Source: DATCYZ01 sp036526195
GTDB taxonomy: Bacteria; Pseudomonadota; Gammaproteobacteria; Burkholderiales; SG8-39
Reading direction: 5' to 3'
Assembly (NCBI GenBank): GCA_036526195.1
Contig: DATCYZ010000021.1
Coordinates: 1-44,594, forward strand
Length of the DNA: 44,594 nt
Under the pieces are notes generated by a model. That model ran no database searches, had not been told where the DNA came from, and worked only from the letters and a program-made list of their open reading frames with translations. The position numbers and the translations under genes are program-made. Shown here one piece after another: positions 31,377 through 39,652 of this stretch; the stretch's first letter is position 1, and every line of letters begins with the position of its first letter.

Positions 31377-33023
31377 ATGCACGGGCTGATGATGGACATG
31401 CCGCTGCTGATCAGCGACCTGATCCGCCACGCCGACCGCCACCACGGCGAGATCGAAATCGTCTCCCGGCGCGTCGAGGATGCCGCCGAGGGCGGCGAGA
31501 GAACGCTCGCGCGTAGCACGTATCGCGAGGCGCACGCCCGCGCGCGCCGGCTCGCCAACGCGCTGAAGCGCCTCGGCGTCCGCATGCACGACCGCGTCGG
31601 GACGCTCGCCTGGAACAGCACCCGGCATTTCGAGGTCTATTACGCGGTGGCCGGCTCGGGCGCGGTGATCCACACCATCAACCCGCGGCTGTTCCCCGAG
31701 CAGATCGCCTGGATTGCGAACCACGCCGAGGACAAGGCGCTGTTCTTCGACCTGACCTTCCTGCCGCTGGTGGAGAAGCTCGCGCCGCAGCTGAAGAGCG
31801 TGAAGCACTTCGTGCTGATGAGCGACCGGGGGCACCTGCCGGCGAAGACGACGATCCCGGGCCTGCTCTGCTATGAGGACCTGCTCGGCGCGGAGAACGA
31901 TGCCTTCGACTGGCCGGGCTTCGACGAGCGCACCGCCGCCTGCCTGTGCTACACCTCGGGCACCACGGGAAATCCCAAGGGCGTGCTGTACTCGCATCGC
32001 AGCACCATCCTCCACGCCTACGGCGCCGCGCTGCCCGACGCCCTGAACCTGTCCTCGCGCGACGTGGTGCTGCCGGTGGTGCCGATGTTCCATGTGAACG
32101 CCTGGGGGCTGCCCTATTCCTGCGCGCTCACCGGCACCAAGCTGGTGTACCCGGCGCAGCACCTCGACGGCAAGAGCCTGCACACCCTGTTCGAGCAGGA
32201 GCGCGTGACCATGAGCGCCGGCGTGCCCACGGTCTGGCTCGGCCTGCTCAACTACATGAAGGAGGCAAAGGCGAAGTTCACGACGCTGCGTGCCGTGGTG
32301 ATCGGCGGCTCGGCCTGCCCGCCGGCCATGATCCGTTCGTTCGAGGTGGACTTCGGCGTCGAAGTGCTGCACGCCTGGGGCATGACCGAAATGAGCCCGC
32401 TCGGCACCATCGGAACGCCCAAGGCCCGGCATCTCGCGCTCGATCGGGACGCGCAGCTGGCGCTGAAGAACAAGCAGGGTCGCACCATCTACGGCGTCGA
32501 CATGAAGATCGTCGGCGAGGACGGCAAGGAACTGCCGCGCGACGGCAAGGCCTTCGGCGACCTGCTGGTGCGCGGGCCCTGGGTGACCAGCGGCTATTTT
32601 AAGGGCGAAGGCGGCGACATCCTGCGCGAGGGCTGGTTCCCGACCGGCGACGTGGCGACGCTGGACGCCGAGGGCTACATGCAGATCACCGACCGCTCGA
32701 AGGACGTAATCAAGTCGGGCGGCGAATGGATCAGCTCGATCGACCTCGAGAACATTGCGGTGGCGCATCCGGCGATTGCGGAGGCGGCGGTCATCGGCAT
32801 CGCCCATCCGAAGTGGGACGAGCGGCCGATCGTGGTGGCGGTGAAGAAGCCGGGCCAGTCGGTGACGCGGGAGGAACTGCTCGCCTTCTACGAGGGCAAG
32901 ATCGCCAAGTGGTGGATGCCGGAGGATGTGGTGTTCGTCGAGGAACTGCCGCATACGGCGACGGGAAAGTTGTCGAAGCTCACGTTGCGACAGAAGTTTG
33001 CGGACTACAAACTTCCGGCGTGA
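31377..33023 (+). CDS. Fatty-acid--CoA ligase (AMP-forming, FadD-like)
   Basis: A 548-residue ANL-superfamily enzyme. The ATP loop YTSGTTGNPKGV is at 192-203, followed by PMFHVNAWGLPY, GWGMTE-type HAWGMTEMSP, the GWFPTGDVATLD core and the hinge DRSKDVIKSGGEWIS; the C-terminal catalytic Lys is in HTATGKLSK. It activates a carboxylic acid to its CoA ester via an acyl-adenylate. The sequence most resembles medium/long-chain ligases. The gene is followed by an enoyl-CoA hydratase/isomerase after two hairpins. An alternative start at the ATGs just downstream (31392, 31395) is possible. Confidence 0.93.
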   Translation: MHGLMMDMPLLISDLIRHADRHHGEIEIVSRRVEDAAEGGERTLARSTYREAHARARRLANALKRLGVRMHDRVGTLAWNSTRHFEVYYAVAGSGAVIHTINPRLFPEQIAWIANHAEDKALFFDLTFLPLVEKLAPQLKSVKHFVLMSDRGHLPAKTTIPGLLCYEDLLGAENDAFDWPGFDERTAACLCYTSGTTGNPKGVLYSHRSTILHAYGAALPDALNLSSRDVVLPVVPMFHVNAWGLPYSCALTGTKLVYPAQHLDGKSLHTLFEQERVTMSAGVPTVWLGLLNYMKEAKAKFTTLRAVVIGGSACPPAMIRSFEVDFGVEVLHAWGMTEMSPLGTIGTPKARHLALDRDAQLALKNKQGRTIYGVDMKIVGEDGKELPRDGKAFGDLLVRGPWVTSGYFKGEGGDILREGWFPTGDVATLDAEGYMQITDRSKDVIKSGGEWISSIDLENIAVAHPAIAEAAVIGIAHPKWDERPIVVAVKKPGQSVTREELLAFYEGKIAKWWMPEDVVFVEELPHTATGKLSKLTLRQKFADYKLPA

Positions 33024-33043
33024 TGTAATCAGCGCTGTGCGGC

Positions 33044-33102
33044 AAGGGGGGTCTGCAACCCCCCTTGGACCCCCTGGCCGATCGGGCGCGTTGCGCCCGA
33101 TC
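33044..33102. repeat. Two tandem perfect hairpins between the acyl-CoA ligase and the enoyl-CoA hydratase
   Basis: Hairpin 1: AAGGGGGGT, 5-base loop, ACCCCCCTT (33044-33066). Hairpin 2: GATCGGGCGC, 3-base loop, GCGCCCGATC (33080-33102). The first has the GGGTCTG core and A/T ends of the local REP family and may be a variant. No T-run follows, so together they may give partial termination or mRNA processing between the two genes. Confidence 0.6.
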
Positions 33103-33128
33103 CCTGATTGGATGAACGGTTTTTCGTT

Positions 33129-33896
33129 ATGACATTCATCATTTCCGAAACGAAGGATCGGGTTGCGCGGATTGAGCTGGCGCGGCTCGACAAGAAGAAT
33201 GCGTTGACGCTGGAGATGTATGCGGCGTTGGCGGATGCCATCGGTGCTGCCGAGGCTGACGCGAATGTTCGCGCGCTGCTGATCCACGGCACCTCGGGCT
33301 GCTTTACGGCCGGGAATGACCTGAAGGACTTCATGGAGCGGCCGCCGCATGGCGAGGAAGCGGCGACGTGGCGCTTCCTGCGGGCGATCTCGACGGCGAC
33401 GAAACCGCTGGTGGCGGCGGTGGGCGGGCCGGCGGTGGGGATCGGCACGACGATGCTGCTGCATTGCGATCTCGTCTATGCGGCGCCGAACGCGCGCTTC
33501 CAGATGCCGTTCGTGCCGCTCGGGCTGGTGCCGGAGGCGGCTTCGAGCCTGTTGCTGCCACGGGTGGCAGGGTATCAGCGGGCGGCGGAACTGCTGCTGC
33601 TCGGCCAGCCGTTCGCGGTGGAGAAGGCGGTGGCGGCGGGGTTTGTCACGGAGGTGGTTCCGGAGGCGGATCTGCTCGAGTACGCGCGCGAGGCCGCGCT
33701 CGGGCTTGCGGCGCTGCCTGCGGCATCGCTGCGGCTGACCAAGCAATTGATGAAGGCGGCGATCGCGCCGGCGGTGGCCGAGCGCATGGAGGAAGAAGGC
33801 GGGTTGTTCCGCGAGCGGCTTGCCTCGCCCGAGGCGAAGGAGGCGATGAGCGCCTTCTTCGAGAAGCGCAAGCCGGATTTCTCGCGCTTTTCCTGA
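33129..33896 (+). CDS. Enoyl-CoA hydratase/isomerase family protein (likely isomerase type)
   Basis: A 255-residue crotonase-fold protein. The oxyanion-hole segments FTAGNDLKDF (about residue 59) and GPAVGIGTTMLLHCDL (about 100) are intact, but the two hydratase Glu positions are Thr (GIGTT) and Phe (MPFVPLG). Instead Glu136 in LVPEAASSLLLPR sits where peroxisomal enoyl-CoA delta-isomerases and PaaG-like enzymes hold their acid. A delta3,delta2-enoyl-CoA isomerase is thus more likely than a hydratase. The ATG at 33129 is preferred to the upstream TTG at 33108. Its stop overlaps the next start (TGATG). It follows the acyl-CoA ligase. Confidence 0.87.
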   Translation: MTFIISETKDRVARIELARLDKKNALTLEMYAALADAIGAAEADANVRALLIHGTSGCFTAGNDLKDFMERPPHGEEAATWRFLRAISTATKPLVAAVGGPAVGIGTTMLLHCDLVYAAPNARFQMPFVPLGLVPEAASSLLLPRVAGYQRAAELLLLGQPFAVEKAVAAGFVTEVVPEADLLEYAREAALGLAALPAASLRLTKQLMKAAIAPAVAERMEEEGGLFRERLASPEAKEAMSAFFEKRKPDFSRFS

Positions 33897-34522
33897 TGCG
33901 CGATGTCCTGAAAAACACGATTCCCCTGGCAATCGGCGCCGCGATGGCCGTGCCTGCGGCGGCGCTCGCCGACCTGTATCGCTGGCGTGATCCGGAGACC
34001 GGCTCGACGCGCTTTTCGAACGTGGCCCCGCCCTGGCACGGGGACGGTGCGCGCACGCGTGGCCCGGCAGTCGAGGTGATCCCGAGGCCGAAACCGAACC
34101 CGCTCGCCGCGGCCCCGGCAACTGCCAACGGGACGTCCGGGCCCGCCAAGGCAGCCGCCGCGCCGCGCGCGCTGCCCGAGTTCGAAGGCCTGCGAAAAGC
34201 AGTGCTCGAACGACTCGCATCGGTGCCGTACCAGGCCACCGCCGAGGCAGGCCTGCGCGAGATGCAGGCGGCGATGGCCGCCTACCGGAACCTGGTCGGC
34301 CAGATGGACCGCGCCGATCCGGAAGGCGCCCAGGCGCGCCATGTGCTCGACCAGCCGGTGCTGCAGAAGATCAGCGAGGCGTTCGCCCGCCGCTTCGGCG
34401 CTGCAGGCGGGACGGCTGTTTCTGTGGCGCCGGCTGCCGCGACCGCTCCGGCGTCGTCGTCGGCAGCGCCTGCCACGGCTGCGCCCGCCACGCCGGCCGC
34501 CGCGGCCACGCGCCCGCGCTGA
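33896..34522 (+). CDS. Exported DUF4124-type protein
   Basis: A 208-residue protein with a signal peptide (MRDVLKNTIPLAIGAAMAVPAAALA) and then the DUF4124 motif ADLYRWRDPETGSTRFSNVAPPW. A Pro/Ala linker, a central helical section (LPEFEGLRKAVLERLASV to about residue 160) and an Ala/Pro/Ser-rich tail of about 40 residues follow. DUF4124 proteins are envelope proteins of Gammaproteobacteria and Betaproteobacteria without a known function. Its ATG overlaps the stop of the previous gene (TGATG), so translation is coupled, although the functional link to fatty-acid oxidation is unclear. The low-complexity tail suggests a flexible envelope anchor. Confidence 0.75.
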   Translation: MRDVLKNTIPLAIGAAMAVPAAALADLYRWRDPETGSTRFSNVAPPWHGDGARTRGPAVEVIPRPKPNPLAAAPATANGTSGPAKAAAAPRALPEFEGLRKAVLERLASVPYQATAEAGLREMQAAMAAYRNLVGQMDRADPEGAQARHVLDQPVLQKISEAFARRFGAAGGTAVSVAPAAATAPASSSAAPATAAPATPAAAATRPR

Positions 34523-34539
34523 CCGCCGCCGCCGGCGCC

Positions 34540-35436
34540 GTGGCGGAGATCGACACCGGGTTCATCGAGGCGAACGGCCAGCGCCTGCATTACGCGCGCG
34601 CGGGCGCGGGTCCGCGCATCGTCTTCCTGCACGGGTTCCCGCAGTTCTGGTTCTGCTGGCGGCACCAGCTTGCGGATTTCGGTCGCGACCACCTTGCGCT
34701 CGCGCCGGACCTGCGCGGCTACAACCTGTCCTCGAAACCCGGGGGGGTGGAGGCCTACGCCGCGCGCCATCTGGTCGAGGACGTGCGCTGCTTCGCGCGC
34801 GCCTTCGGCGAGGCCCCCTTCGTGCTGGTGGCCCACGACTGGGGCGGGGCGATTGCCTGGAACCTGGCGATCGAATCGCCCGAACTGCTCTCGCACCTGG
34901 TGATCGTCAATTCGCCGCATCCGTACACCTTCTGGCGCGCGCTCGCGCAGGATCCCGCGCAGCAGAAGGCGAGCGCCTACATGCTGCTCCTGCGCTCGGC
35001 GCGCGCCGAGGCGTTGTTGTTGGAGGACGGGTATGCGCGCCTGTGGAAGTTCGCCTTCGGCAACGGCGGCCCGGCGTTCACGCCCGCGGAGCGCGCGGCC
35101 TACCTCGAGGCCTGGTCGCAACCCGGTGCGCTCACCGCCAGCCTCAACTGGTACCGCGCCTCGCCGCTCTATCCGCCCGCCGAGGGCGACGCGGGCGCTG
35201 CGCGCTTCACGCTCGAGGCGAAGAACTTCATGGTGCGCGTGCCGACGCTGGTGGTGCACGGCGAGCGCGACACCGCGCTGCTGCCGGCGATCCTCGACGG
35301 GCTGGACGAATGCGTGCCGGACCTGCGCATCGAGCGGATCCCCGATGCGACGCACTGGGTGGCGGAAGAGAAGCCGGCCACGCTGAACGCCCTGATTCGC
35401 AGGTTCATCGGAGCAGGCGCACCCCAGCCCCTATAA
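34540..35436 (+). CDS. Alpha/beta hydrolase, epoxide hydrolase / haloacid dehalogenase-like
   Basis: A 298-residue alpha/beta hydrolase. The oxyanion segment is LHGFPQFWFCWRHQL (about 30-44), and the nucleophile elbow VAHDWGGAIAW has Asp100 instead of Ser, as in epoxide hydrolases and dehalogenases. The acid is in HGERDTALLP and the His in IPDATHWVAEEKP. APDLRGYNLSSKP matches the epoxide hydrolase/fluoroacetate dehalogenase group. It hydrolyses an epoxide or carbon-halogen bond via an ester intermediate. The GTG start at 34540 has no ribosome-binding site, so the N-terminus is uncertain by a few residues. It lies 17 bases after the DUF4124 gene. Confidence 0.85.
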   Translation: MAEIDTGFIEANGQRLHYARAGAGPRIVFLHGFPQFWFCWRHQLADFGRDHLALAPDLRGYNLSSKPGGVEAYAARHLVEDVRCFARAFGEAPFVLVAHDWGGAIAWNLAIESPELLSHLVIVNSPHPYTFWRALAQDPAQQKASAYMLLLRSARAEALLLEDGYARLWKFAFGNGGPAFTPAERAAYLEAWSQPGALTASLNWYRASPLYPPAEGDAGAARFTLEAKNFMVRVPTLVVHGERDTALLPAILDGLDECVPDLRIERIPDATHWVAEEKPATLNALIRRFIGAGAPQPL

Positions 35437-35437
35437 T
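35432..35437 (+). promoter_or_regulatory. Candidate -10 box (TATAAT) before the MaoC gene
   Basis: A consensus TATAAT lies 21 bases before the ATG at 35459, with GGGGAGGG as ribosome-binding site between them. It overlaps the stop of the upstream hydrolase. No good -35 box at 16-18 bases. Confidence 0.4.
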
Positions 35438-35458
35438 CGGCCGCAGGGGAGGGTCACG

Positions 35459-35911
35459 ATGCCGGAAGCGCTGTCGGTTTCGACACTCGAGAAACGCGTC
35501 GGGGAGGAGGTCGGGGTGTCGCCCTGGCTGATCGTCGACCAGGCAAAGATTGACCAGTTCGCGCACGCGACCGGCGACCTGCAATGGATCCATATCGATC
35601 CGGTGCGGGCGAAGGACGGGCCGTTCGGCGGCACCATCGCCCACGGCTTCCTGACGCTGTCGCTGCTGCCGAAGCTGATCGAGTCGACCTTCTCCTTCGC
35701 CGATCGCAGGATGGGCGTCAATTACGGCATGAACCGGTTGCGCTTCACTGCGCCACTGCCCGCCGGGAGCCGCGTGCGCGCGCGCTTCGTGCTCGGCGCC
35801 TTCGAACGCAAGGACGACATGATCCAGACCATCTGGAACGTCACCGTCGAGCGCGAGGGCGGCGACCGCCCGGTGCTGGTCGCGGAGTGGATCGGGAGGA
35901 GCTATCTGTGA
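35459..35911 (+). CDS. MaoC-family dehydratase ((R)-enoyl-CoA hydratase-like)
   Basis: A 150-residue single hotdog-domain hydratase. The hydratase 2 motif is visible in FAHATGDLQWIHIDPVRAKDGPFGGTIAHGF (about residues 34-64), with the catalytic Asp in ATGD and the His of WIHID. LTLSLLPKL and the final strand VLVAEWIGRSYL complete the fold. It resembles NodN/MaoC proteins, which hydrate trans-2-enoyl-CoA to the (R)-3-hydroxy form or act in related dehydrations. A TATAAT box and GGGGAGGG ribosome-binding site precede the ATG. A group of REP units follows directly after its stop. Confidence 0.88.
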   Translation: MPEALSVSTLEKRVGEEVGVSPWLIVDQAKIDQFAHATGDLQWIHIDPVRAKDGPFGGTIAHGFLTLSLLPKLIESTFSFADRRMGVNYGMNRLRFTAPLPAGSRVRARFVLGAFERKDDMIQTIWNVTVEREGGDRPVLVAEWIGRSYL

Positions 35912-35913
35912 TT

Positions 35914-36016
35914 GGGGGTCGGATCCCTTTTCTCGGAGAAGAGATTCGAAGAAAAAGGGGTCTGACCCCTTTTTCAGGCACAGCATTCACGGAGAAAAGG
36001 GCTCTGACCCCCTCTG
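35914..36016. repeat. Group of three REP palindromes
   Basis: Units at 35914-35932 (worn), 35952-35975 (full, TCTG centre with A- and T-runs) and 35994-36016 (TCTG, degenerate right arm) fill the 124-base gap between the MaoC gene and the cyclase-family gene. The last unit ends 20 bases before the next ATG, close to where its ribosome-binding site should be. Confidence 0.85.
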
Positions 36017-36035
36017 ACTTTTCGAGCCAACCCAT

Positions 36036-37091
36036 ATGACCCAACGCTGGAAGAACAAGCCCGCGAACTCGAACTGGGGCGACTACGGCCCCGACGACCA
36101 GCGCGGCCGCATGAACGAGGTCACCCGCGAGAAGGTGCTCCAGGGCGTGGCCGAGGTGAAGGAAGGCCGCACCTTCTGCCTTTCGCTGCCGCTCGACTAT
36201 CCCGGCGGCAACGTGCTCAATCCGCGCCGCAAGCCGCCGCGGCTCGCGCCGACGCTGCGCGACGGCGCGCGCGCGGGCGAGCAGAACTTCTGCTGGCCAT
36301 TCGCCGCCGACAACCCGGACCACACCGACGTGGTCTGCGACGACGTGGTGCTGCTGACGCTGCAGTACTCGACGCAATGGGATTCCTTCGCCCACATCGG
36401 CAGCCGCTTCGACGCCGACGGCGACGGCACGCGCGAGACGGTGTTCTACAACGGCTTTCGCGCCGGCACCGACGTGCTGCCTGGCAAGGAGAACCCGGGC
36501 GCCGAGCCCTGGGCGAAGTACGAGGGCGCGCGCGCCGCGTCCCTCGGCATCCAGAACCTCGCCGAGCACGGCGCGCAGGGGCGCGGGGTGATGATCGACC
36601 TGCACGCGCACGTCGGGCGCGAGCGCAAGGCGATCGGCTACGACGCGCTCATGCGCGTGCTCGAGGCCGACAAGGTGGTGGTGGAGCGCGGCGACATGGT
36701 GTGCCTGTACACCGGCTTCGCCGACGTGATCTTCGAACTGAAGAAGAACCCGGATCCGAAGCTGCTCTCGGCCACCTGCAGCGGCCTGGACGGGCGCGAC
36801 GGGAAACTGCTGCAGTGGGTGAGCGATTCCGGGCTCGCCTGCCTGATCGCCGACAACTACGCCGTGGAACTGATCCCGACCAGCCTGACGCAACCTGCGC
36901 CGCACGCCGCCATGCCCTTGCACGAGCATTGCCTGTTCAAGAACGGCATCCACCTTGGCGAGATGTGGTACCTCACCGAACTTGCCGGCTGGCTGCGCGC
37001 GGCGAAGCGCAGCCGCTTTCTGCTGACCGCGCCGCCGCTGCGCCTGCCCGGCGCCGTCGGCTCTCCCGCCACCCCGATCGCCACCGTCTGA
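36036..37091 (+). CDS. Cyclase-family protein (kynurenine-formamidase-like metalloenzyme)
   Basis: A 351-residue protein of the large COG1878 cyclase/kynurenine formamidase fold. It has TFCLSLPLDYPGGNV early, the metal segment STQWDSFAHIGSRFD (about 110-124, an HxGTHxD variant keeping Asp and His), GVMIDLHAHVG and GDMVCLYTGFAD, then PLHEHCLFKNGIHLGEMWYL at the end. Members hydrolyse cyclic amides, lactones or formamides with a divalent metal. The fused N-terminal NWGDYGPDDQRGRMNEV motif is typical of the longer subgroup. No strong ribosome-binding site is seen after the REP unit. The substrate is unknown. Confidence 0.82.
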   Translation: MTQRWKNKPANSNWGDYGPDDQRGRMNEVTREKVLQGVAEVKEGRTFCLSLPLDYPGGNVLNPRRKPPRLAPTLRDGARAGEQNFCWPFAADNPDHTDVVCDDVVLLTLQYSTQWDSFAHIGSRFDADGDGTRETVFYNGFRAGTDVLPGKENPGAEPWAKYEGARAASLGIQNLAEHGAQGRGVMIDLHAHVGRERKAIGYDALMRVLEADKVVVERGDMVCLYTGFADVIFELKKNPDPKLLSATCSGLDGRDGKLLQWVSDSGLACLIADNYAVELIPTSLTQPAPHAAMPLHEHCLFKNGIHLGEMWYLTELAGWLRAAKRSRFLLTAPPLRLPGAVGSPATPIATV

Positions 37092-37114
37092 AAAAGGGGT
37101 CAGACCCCTTTTTC
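37091..37114. repeat. Single REP palindrome overlapping a stop codon
   Basis: A full unit with TCAG centre and both A5 and T5 ends. Its first base is the last base of the cyclase-family TGA. It sits 32 bases before the next SDR start, so it could terminate the upstream gene's transcript or lie in a shared leader. Confidence 0.88.
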
Positions 37115-37145
37115 ATCGTTGCGCCCCCACAGGAATCCCCTCCCC

Positions 37146-37910
37146 ATGCCGGATACTGAAAAGAAGGTCGTCATCGTCACCGGCGGATCGTCGGGCATCG
37201 GCGAAGCCTGCGCGCGCGAGTTCGCGCGCCGCGGCTGGCGCGTGGTGGTGAACTACTCGCGCAGCACCGCGCCGGCGGAGAAGGTGGCGCGCGAGTGCGG
37301 CGAGGCGATCGCGGTGAAGGCCGACGTCGCCGACGACGCGCAGTGCCGCGCGCTGGTCAAGGCGGCGCTCGACAAGTGGGGCCGGCTCGACGCGCTGGTG
37401 AACAACGCCGGCACCACCAGGTTCGTGGTGCATGCCGACCTCGAGGGCCTCTCGGCCGCGGACTTCCAGGCGATCTACGCCACCAACGTGATCGGCCCGT
37501 TCCAGATGTGCCGCGCGGCGGCGGCCGAGCTGAAGAAGGCGCGCGGGGCGGTGGTCAACATTTCGTCCCTTGCCTCGATGCTCGGCACCGGCTCCTCGGT
37601 GGCCTACGCCGCCTCGAAGTCGGCGCTCAACACGGTGTCGATGTCGCTCGCGCGCAGCCTGGCGCCGGAAGTGCGCGTCAACGTGGTGGCGCCGGGCTTC
37701 GTCGAGACGCCCTGGCTGGTCTCGGGCTACGGCGAGCGCTACCCGAAGATCCGCGAAAGCTACGAGGCGATCGCGCCGCTGCGCCAGGTGGCGATGCCGG
37801 CGGACGTCGCGGCGACCGTGGCCTATCTGGTGGAATCCGCGCCGAACGTCACCGGCCAGATCCTGTATGTTGACTCCGGCGTGCACGTGGCCACGCCGCG
37901 CAAGGTTTGA
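37146..37910 (+). CDS. Short-chain dehydrogenase/reductase (SDR, FabG-like)
   Basis: A 254-residue classical SDR: VTGGSSGIGEACAREFARRG near residue 11, NYSRS after strand 2 (NADP-type), NNAGTTRF near residue 89, Ser in NISSLAS, and YAASKSAL for the catalytic Tyr/Lys. The ending GQILYVDSGVHV is FabG-like. A 3-oxoacyl or sugar/steroid alcohol substrate is possible. The ATG at 37146 follows a REP unit without a strong ribosome-binding site. The GMC oxidoreductase follows after 88 bases that contain AT palindrome copy 3. Confidence 0.88.
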   Translation: MPDTEKKVVIVTGGSSGIGEACAREFARRGWRVVVNYSRSTAPAEKVARECGEAIAVKADVADDAQCRALVKAALDKWGRLDALVNNAGTTRFVVHADLEGLSAADFQAIYATNVIGPFQMCRAAAAELKKARGAVVNISSLASMLGTGSSVAYAASKSALNTVSMSLARSLAPEVRVNVVAPGFVETPWLVSGYGERYPKIRESYEAIAPLRQVAMPADVAATVAYLVESAPNVTGQILYVDSGVHVATPRKV

Positions 37911-37946
37911 CGTGGCGCGCCGCGCCGCGCCGCAGCAGGCAATATA

Positions 37947-37962
37947 GTAACATATATGTTAC
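37947..37962. repeat. AT-rich palindrome, copy 3
   Basis: A perfect 16-base palindrome GTAACATATATGTTAC between the SDR stop (37910) and the GMC oxidoreductase start (37999). It lies 36 bases before that start, a position suitable for an operator. The identity with copy 2 extends to 21 bases. See copies at 13841 and 24597. Confidence 0.85.
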
Positions 37963-37998
37963 CAAATACGCTTTCCCGGCGCGCCGTCGCCGTCCGCG

Positions 37999-39591
37999 AT
38001 GTCTGACCAGTTCGACTACATCATCGTCGGCGCAGGCTCCGCGGGCTGCGTGCTCGCCAACCGGCTCACCGCCGACGGCCGCCACCGCGTGCTGCTGCTG
38101 GAAGCCGGCCCGCGCGACCGCAACCCGTGGATCCACGTGCCGCTCGGCTACGGCAAGCTGTTCGCGCGCAAGGACGTGAACTGGGCCTACGAATCCGAGC
38201 CCGAGCCGGCGCTCGACGGCCGGCGCGTGTTCACGCCGCGCGGCAAGGTGCTCGGCGGCTCCTCCTCGATCAACGGCCTGGTCTACATCCGCGGCCAGCG
38301 CGAGGATTTCGACGCCTGGGGCGCGCCGGGCTGGGGCTTCGACGACCTGCTGCCGTACTTCATCAAGTCCGAGGACCAGGGCCGCGGTGCGAACGAATTC
38401 CACGGCGTGGGCGGCCCGCTCGCGGTGCAGGACCAGCGCGACCCGCATGAACTGGCCGAGGCCTTCATGGGTTCGGCGCGCGCGCTCGGGATTCCGCAAA
38501 ACGACGACTTCAACGGCGCCACCCAGGAAGGCACCGGCTATTACCAGGTGACTGCGCGCGACGGCCGGCGCTGCAGCACCGCGGTGGGCTACCTGCGGCC
38601 GGCCGAGAAGCGCGCCAACCTGCGGGTGGAAACCGGCGCGCTCGCCACGCGCATCACCTTTGAGGGCACGCGCGCGACCGGCGTCGAGTACCGCGTCGGC
38701 GGTCGCCTGCGAAGCGCGCGTGCCGCGCGCGAGGTGCTGGTCTGCGGCGGCGCGTTCAATTCGCCGCAGCTGCTGCAGCTCTCCGGGGTGGGCCCGCGCG
38801 CGCTGCTCAAGACGCATGGCATCCCCGTGGTGCACGATGCGCCGCAGGTGGGCGAGGCGCTGCAGGACCACCTGTATTGCCGCACCTTCTGGCGCTGCAA
38901 CCGGCCGATCACGCTGAACGACGACATGGCGAGCCTGTGGCGCCAGATGGGCATCGGCCTGCGCTACCTGCTGTTCAAGCGCGGCCCGCTGACGGTGAGC
39001 GCGGGCTATGCCGCGGCCTTCATCCGCACCCGGCCCGAGCTGACGCGGCCCGATGCGCAGATCTACTTCATCAATTTCTCGACCATGAAGCGCGGCGGCC
39101 TGCTGCACCCGTTCTCCGGCTTCACCGCGTCGGTGTCGCAACTGCAGGCGGAATCGCGGGGTTCGGTGCACATCGCCTCGCCCGATCCCGCCGCCCCGCC
39201 GGCGATCCGCTACAACTACCTCGATTCCGAGGTGGATCGCCGCATGATGGTCGGCGGGCTCAAGTTCATCCGCAAGCTGGTGAACACCCAGCCGCTCGCG
39301 GGCTACGTGGCGGGCGAGGAGTACCCGGGGCCGCGCGTGCAGACCGACGAGGACTGGCTCGCCTTCTGCCGCGAGGCGGGCGACACGGTGTTCCACCCGA
39401 CCTCGACCTGCCGGCTCGGCACGGATGCGGCCTCGGTGGTCGACCTGAGGCTTCGGGTGCGCGGGCTCGAGGGGCTGCGGGTGATCGATGCCTCGGTCAT
39501 GCCGGCCGTGCCCTCCGGCAATATCAACGCGGCGGTGATCGCGGTGGCCGAGAAGGGCGCCGACCTGGTGCTCGAGGACGCTGCGGCGTGA
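37999..39591 (+). CDS. GMC-family FAD oxidoreductase (choline/alcohol dehydrogenase-like)
   Basis: A 530-residue GMC flavoenzyme. The FAD Rossmann turn is YIIVGAGSAGCVLANRL (residues 7-23), LLLEAGPRD follows, and GMC signature 1 is PRGKVLGGSSSINGLVYIRG (about 80-99). The active-site pair is His466 in VFHPTSTCRLG and Asn508 in VPSGNINAAVIA. It oxidises a primary alcohol, passing electrons to a quinone or other acceptor, and belongs to the choline-dehydrogenase-like/PEG or alkanol dehydrogenase set. No signal peptide is seen. It lies downstream of an SDR and the AT palindrome. The substrate is unknown; an alcohol feeding the nearby aldehyde and acyl-CoA steps is a reasonable guess. Confidence 0.92.
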   Translation: MSDQFDYIIVGAGSAGCVLANRLTADGRHRVLLLEAGPRDRNPWIHVPLGYGKLFARKDVNWAYESEPEPALDGRRVFTPRGKVLGGSSSINGLVYIRGQREDFDAWGAPGWGFDDLLPYFIKSEDQGRGANEFHGVGGPLAVQDQRDPHELAEAFMGSARALGIPQNDDFNGATQEGTGYYQVTARDGRRCSTAVGYLRPAEKRANLRVETGALATRITFEGTRATGVEYRVGGRLRSARAAREVLVCGGAFNSPQLLQLSGVGPRALLKTHGIPVVHDAPQVGEALQDHLYCRTFWRCNRPITLNDDMASLWRQMGIGLRYLLFKRGPLTVSAGYAAAFIRTRPELTRPDAQIYFINFSTMKRGGLLHPFSGFTASVSQLQAESRGSVHIASPDPAAPPAIRYNYLDSEVDRRMMVGGLKFIRKLVNTQPLAGYVAGEEYPGPRVQTDEDWLAFCREAGDTVFHPTSTCRLGTDAASVVDLRLRVRGLEGLRVIDASVMPAVPSGNINAAVIAVAEKGADLVLEDAAA

Positions 39592-39652
39592 GTTGTCAGG
39601 CCTTTCGCGCTGGCGCGACCAATGGGAGAATTCCATCCTACAGGAGAGCGCC

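Noticed and set aside
33108..33128. TTG start for the enoyl-CoA isomerase
   Set aside because: The added residues do not match the family, and ATG 33129 gives the normal N-terminus.
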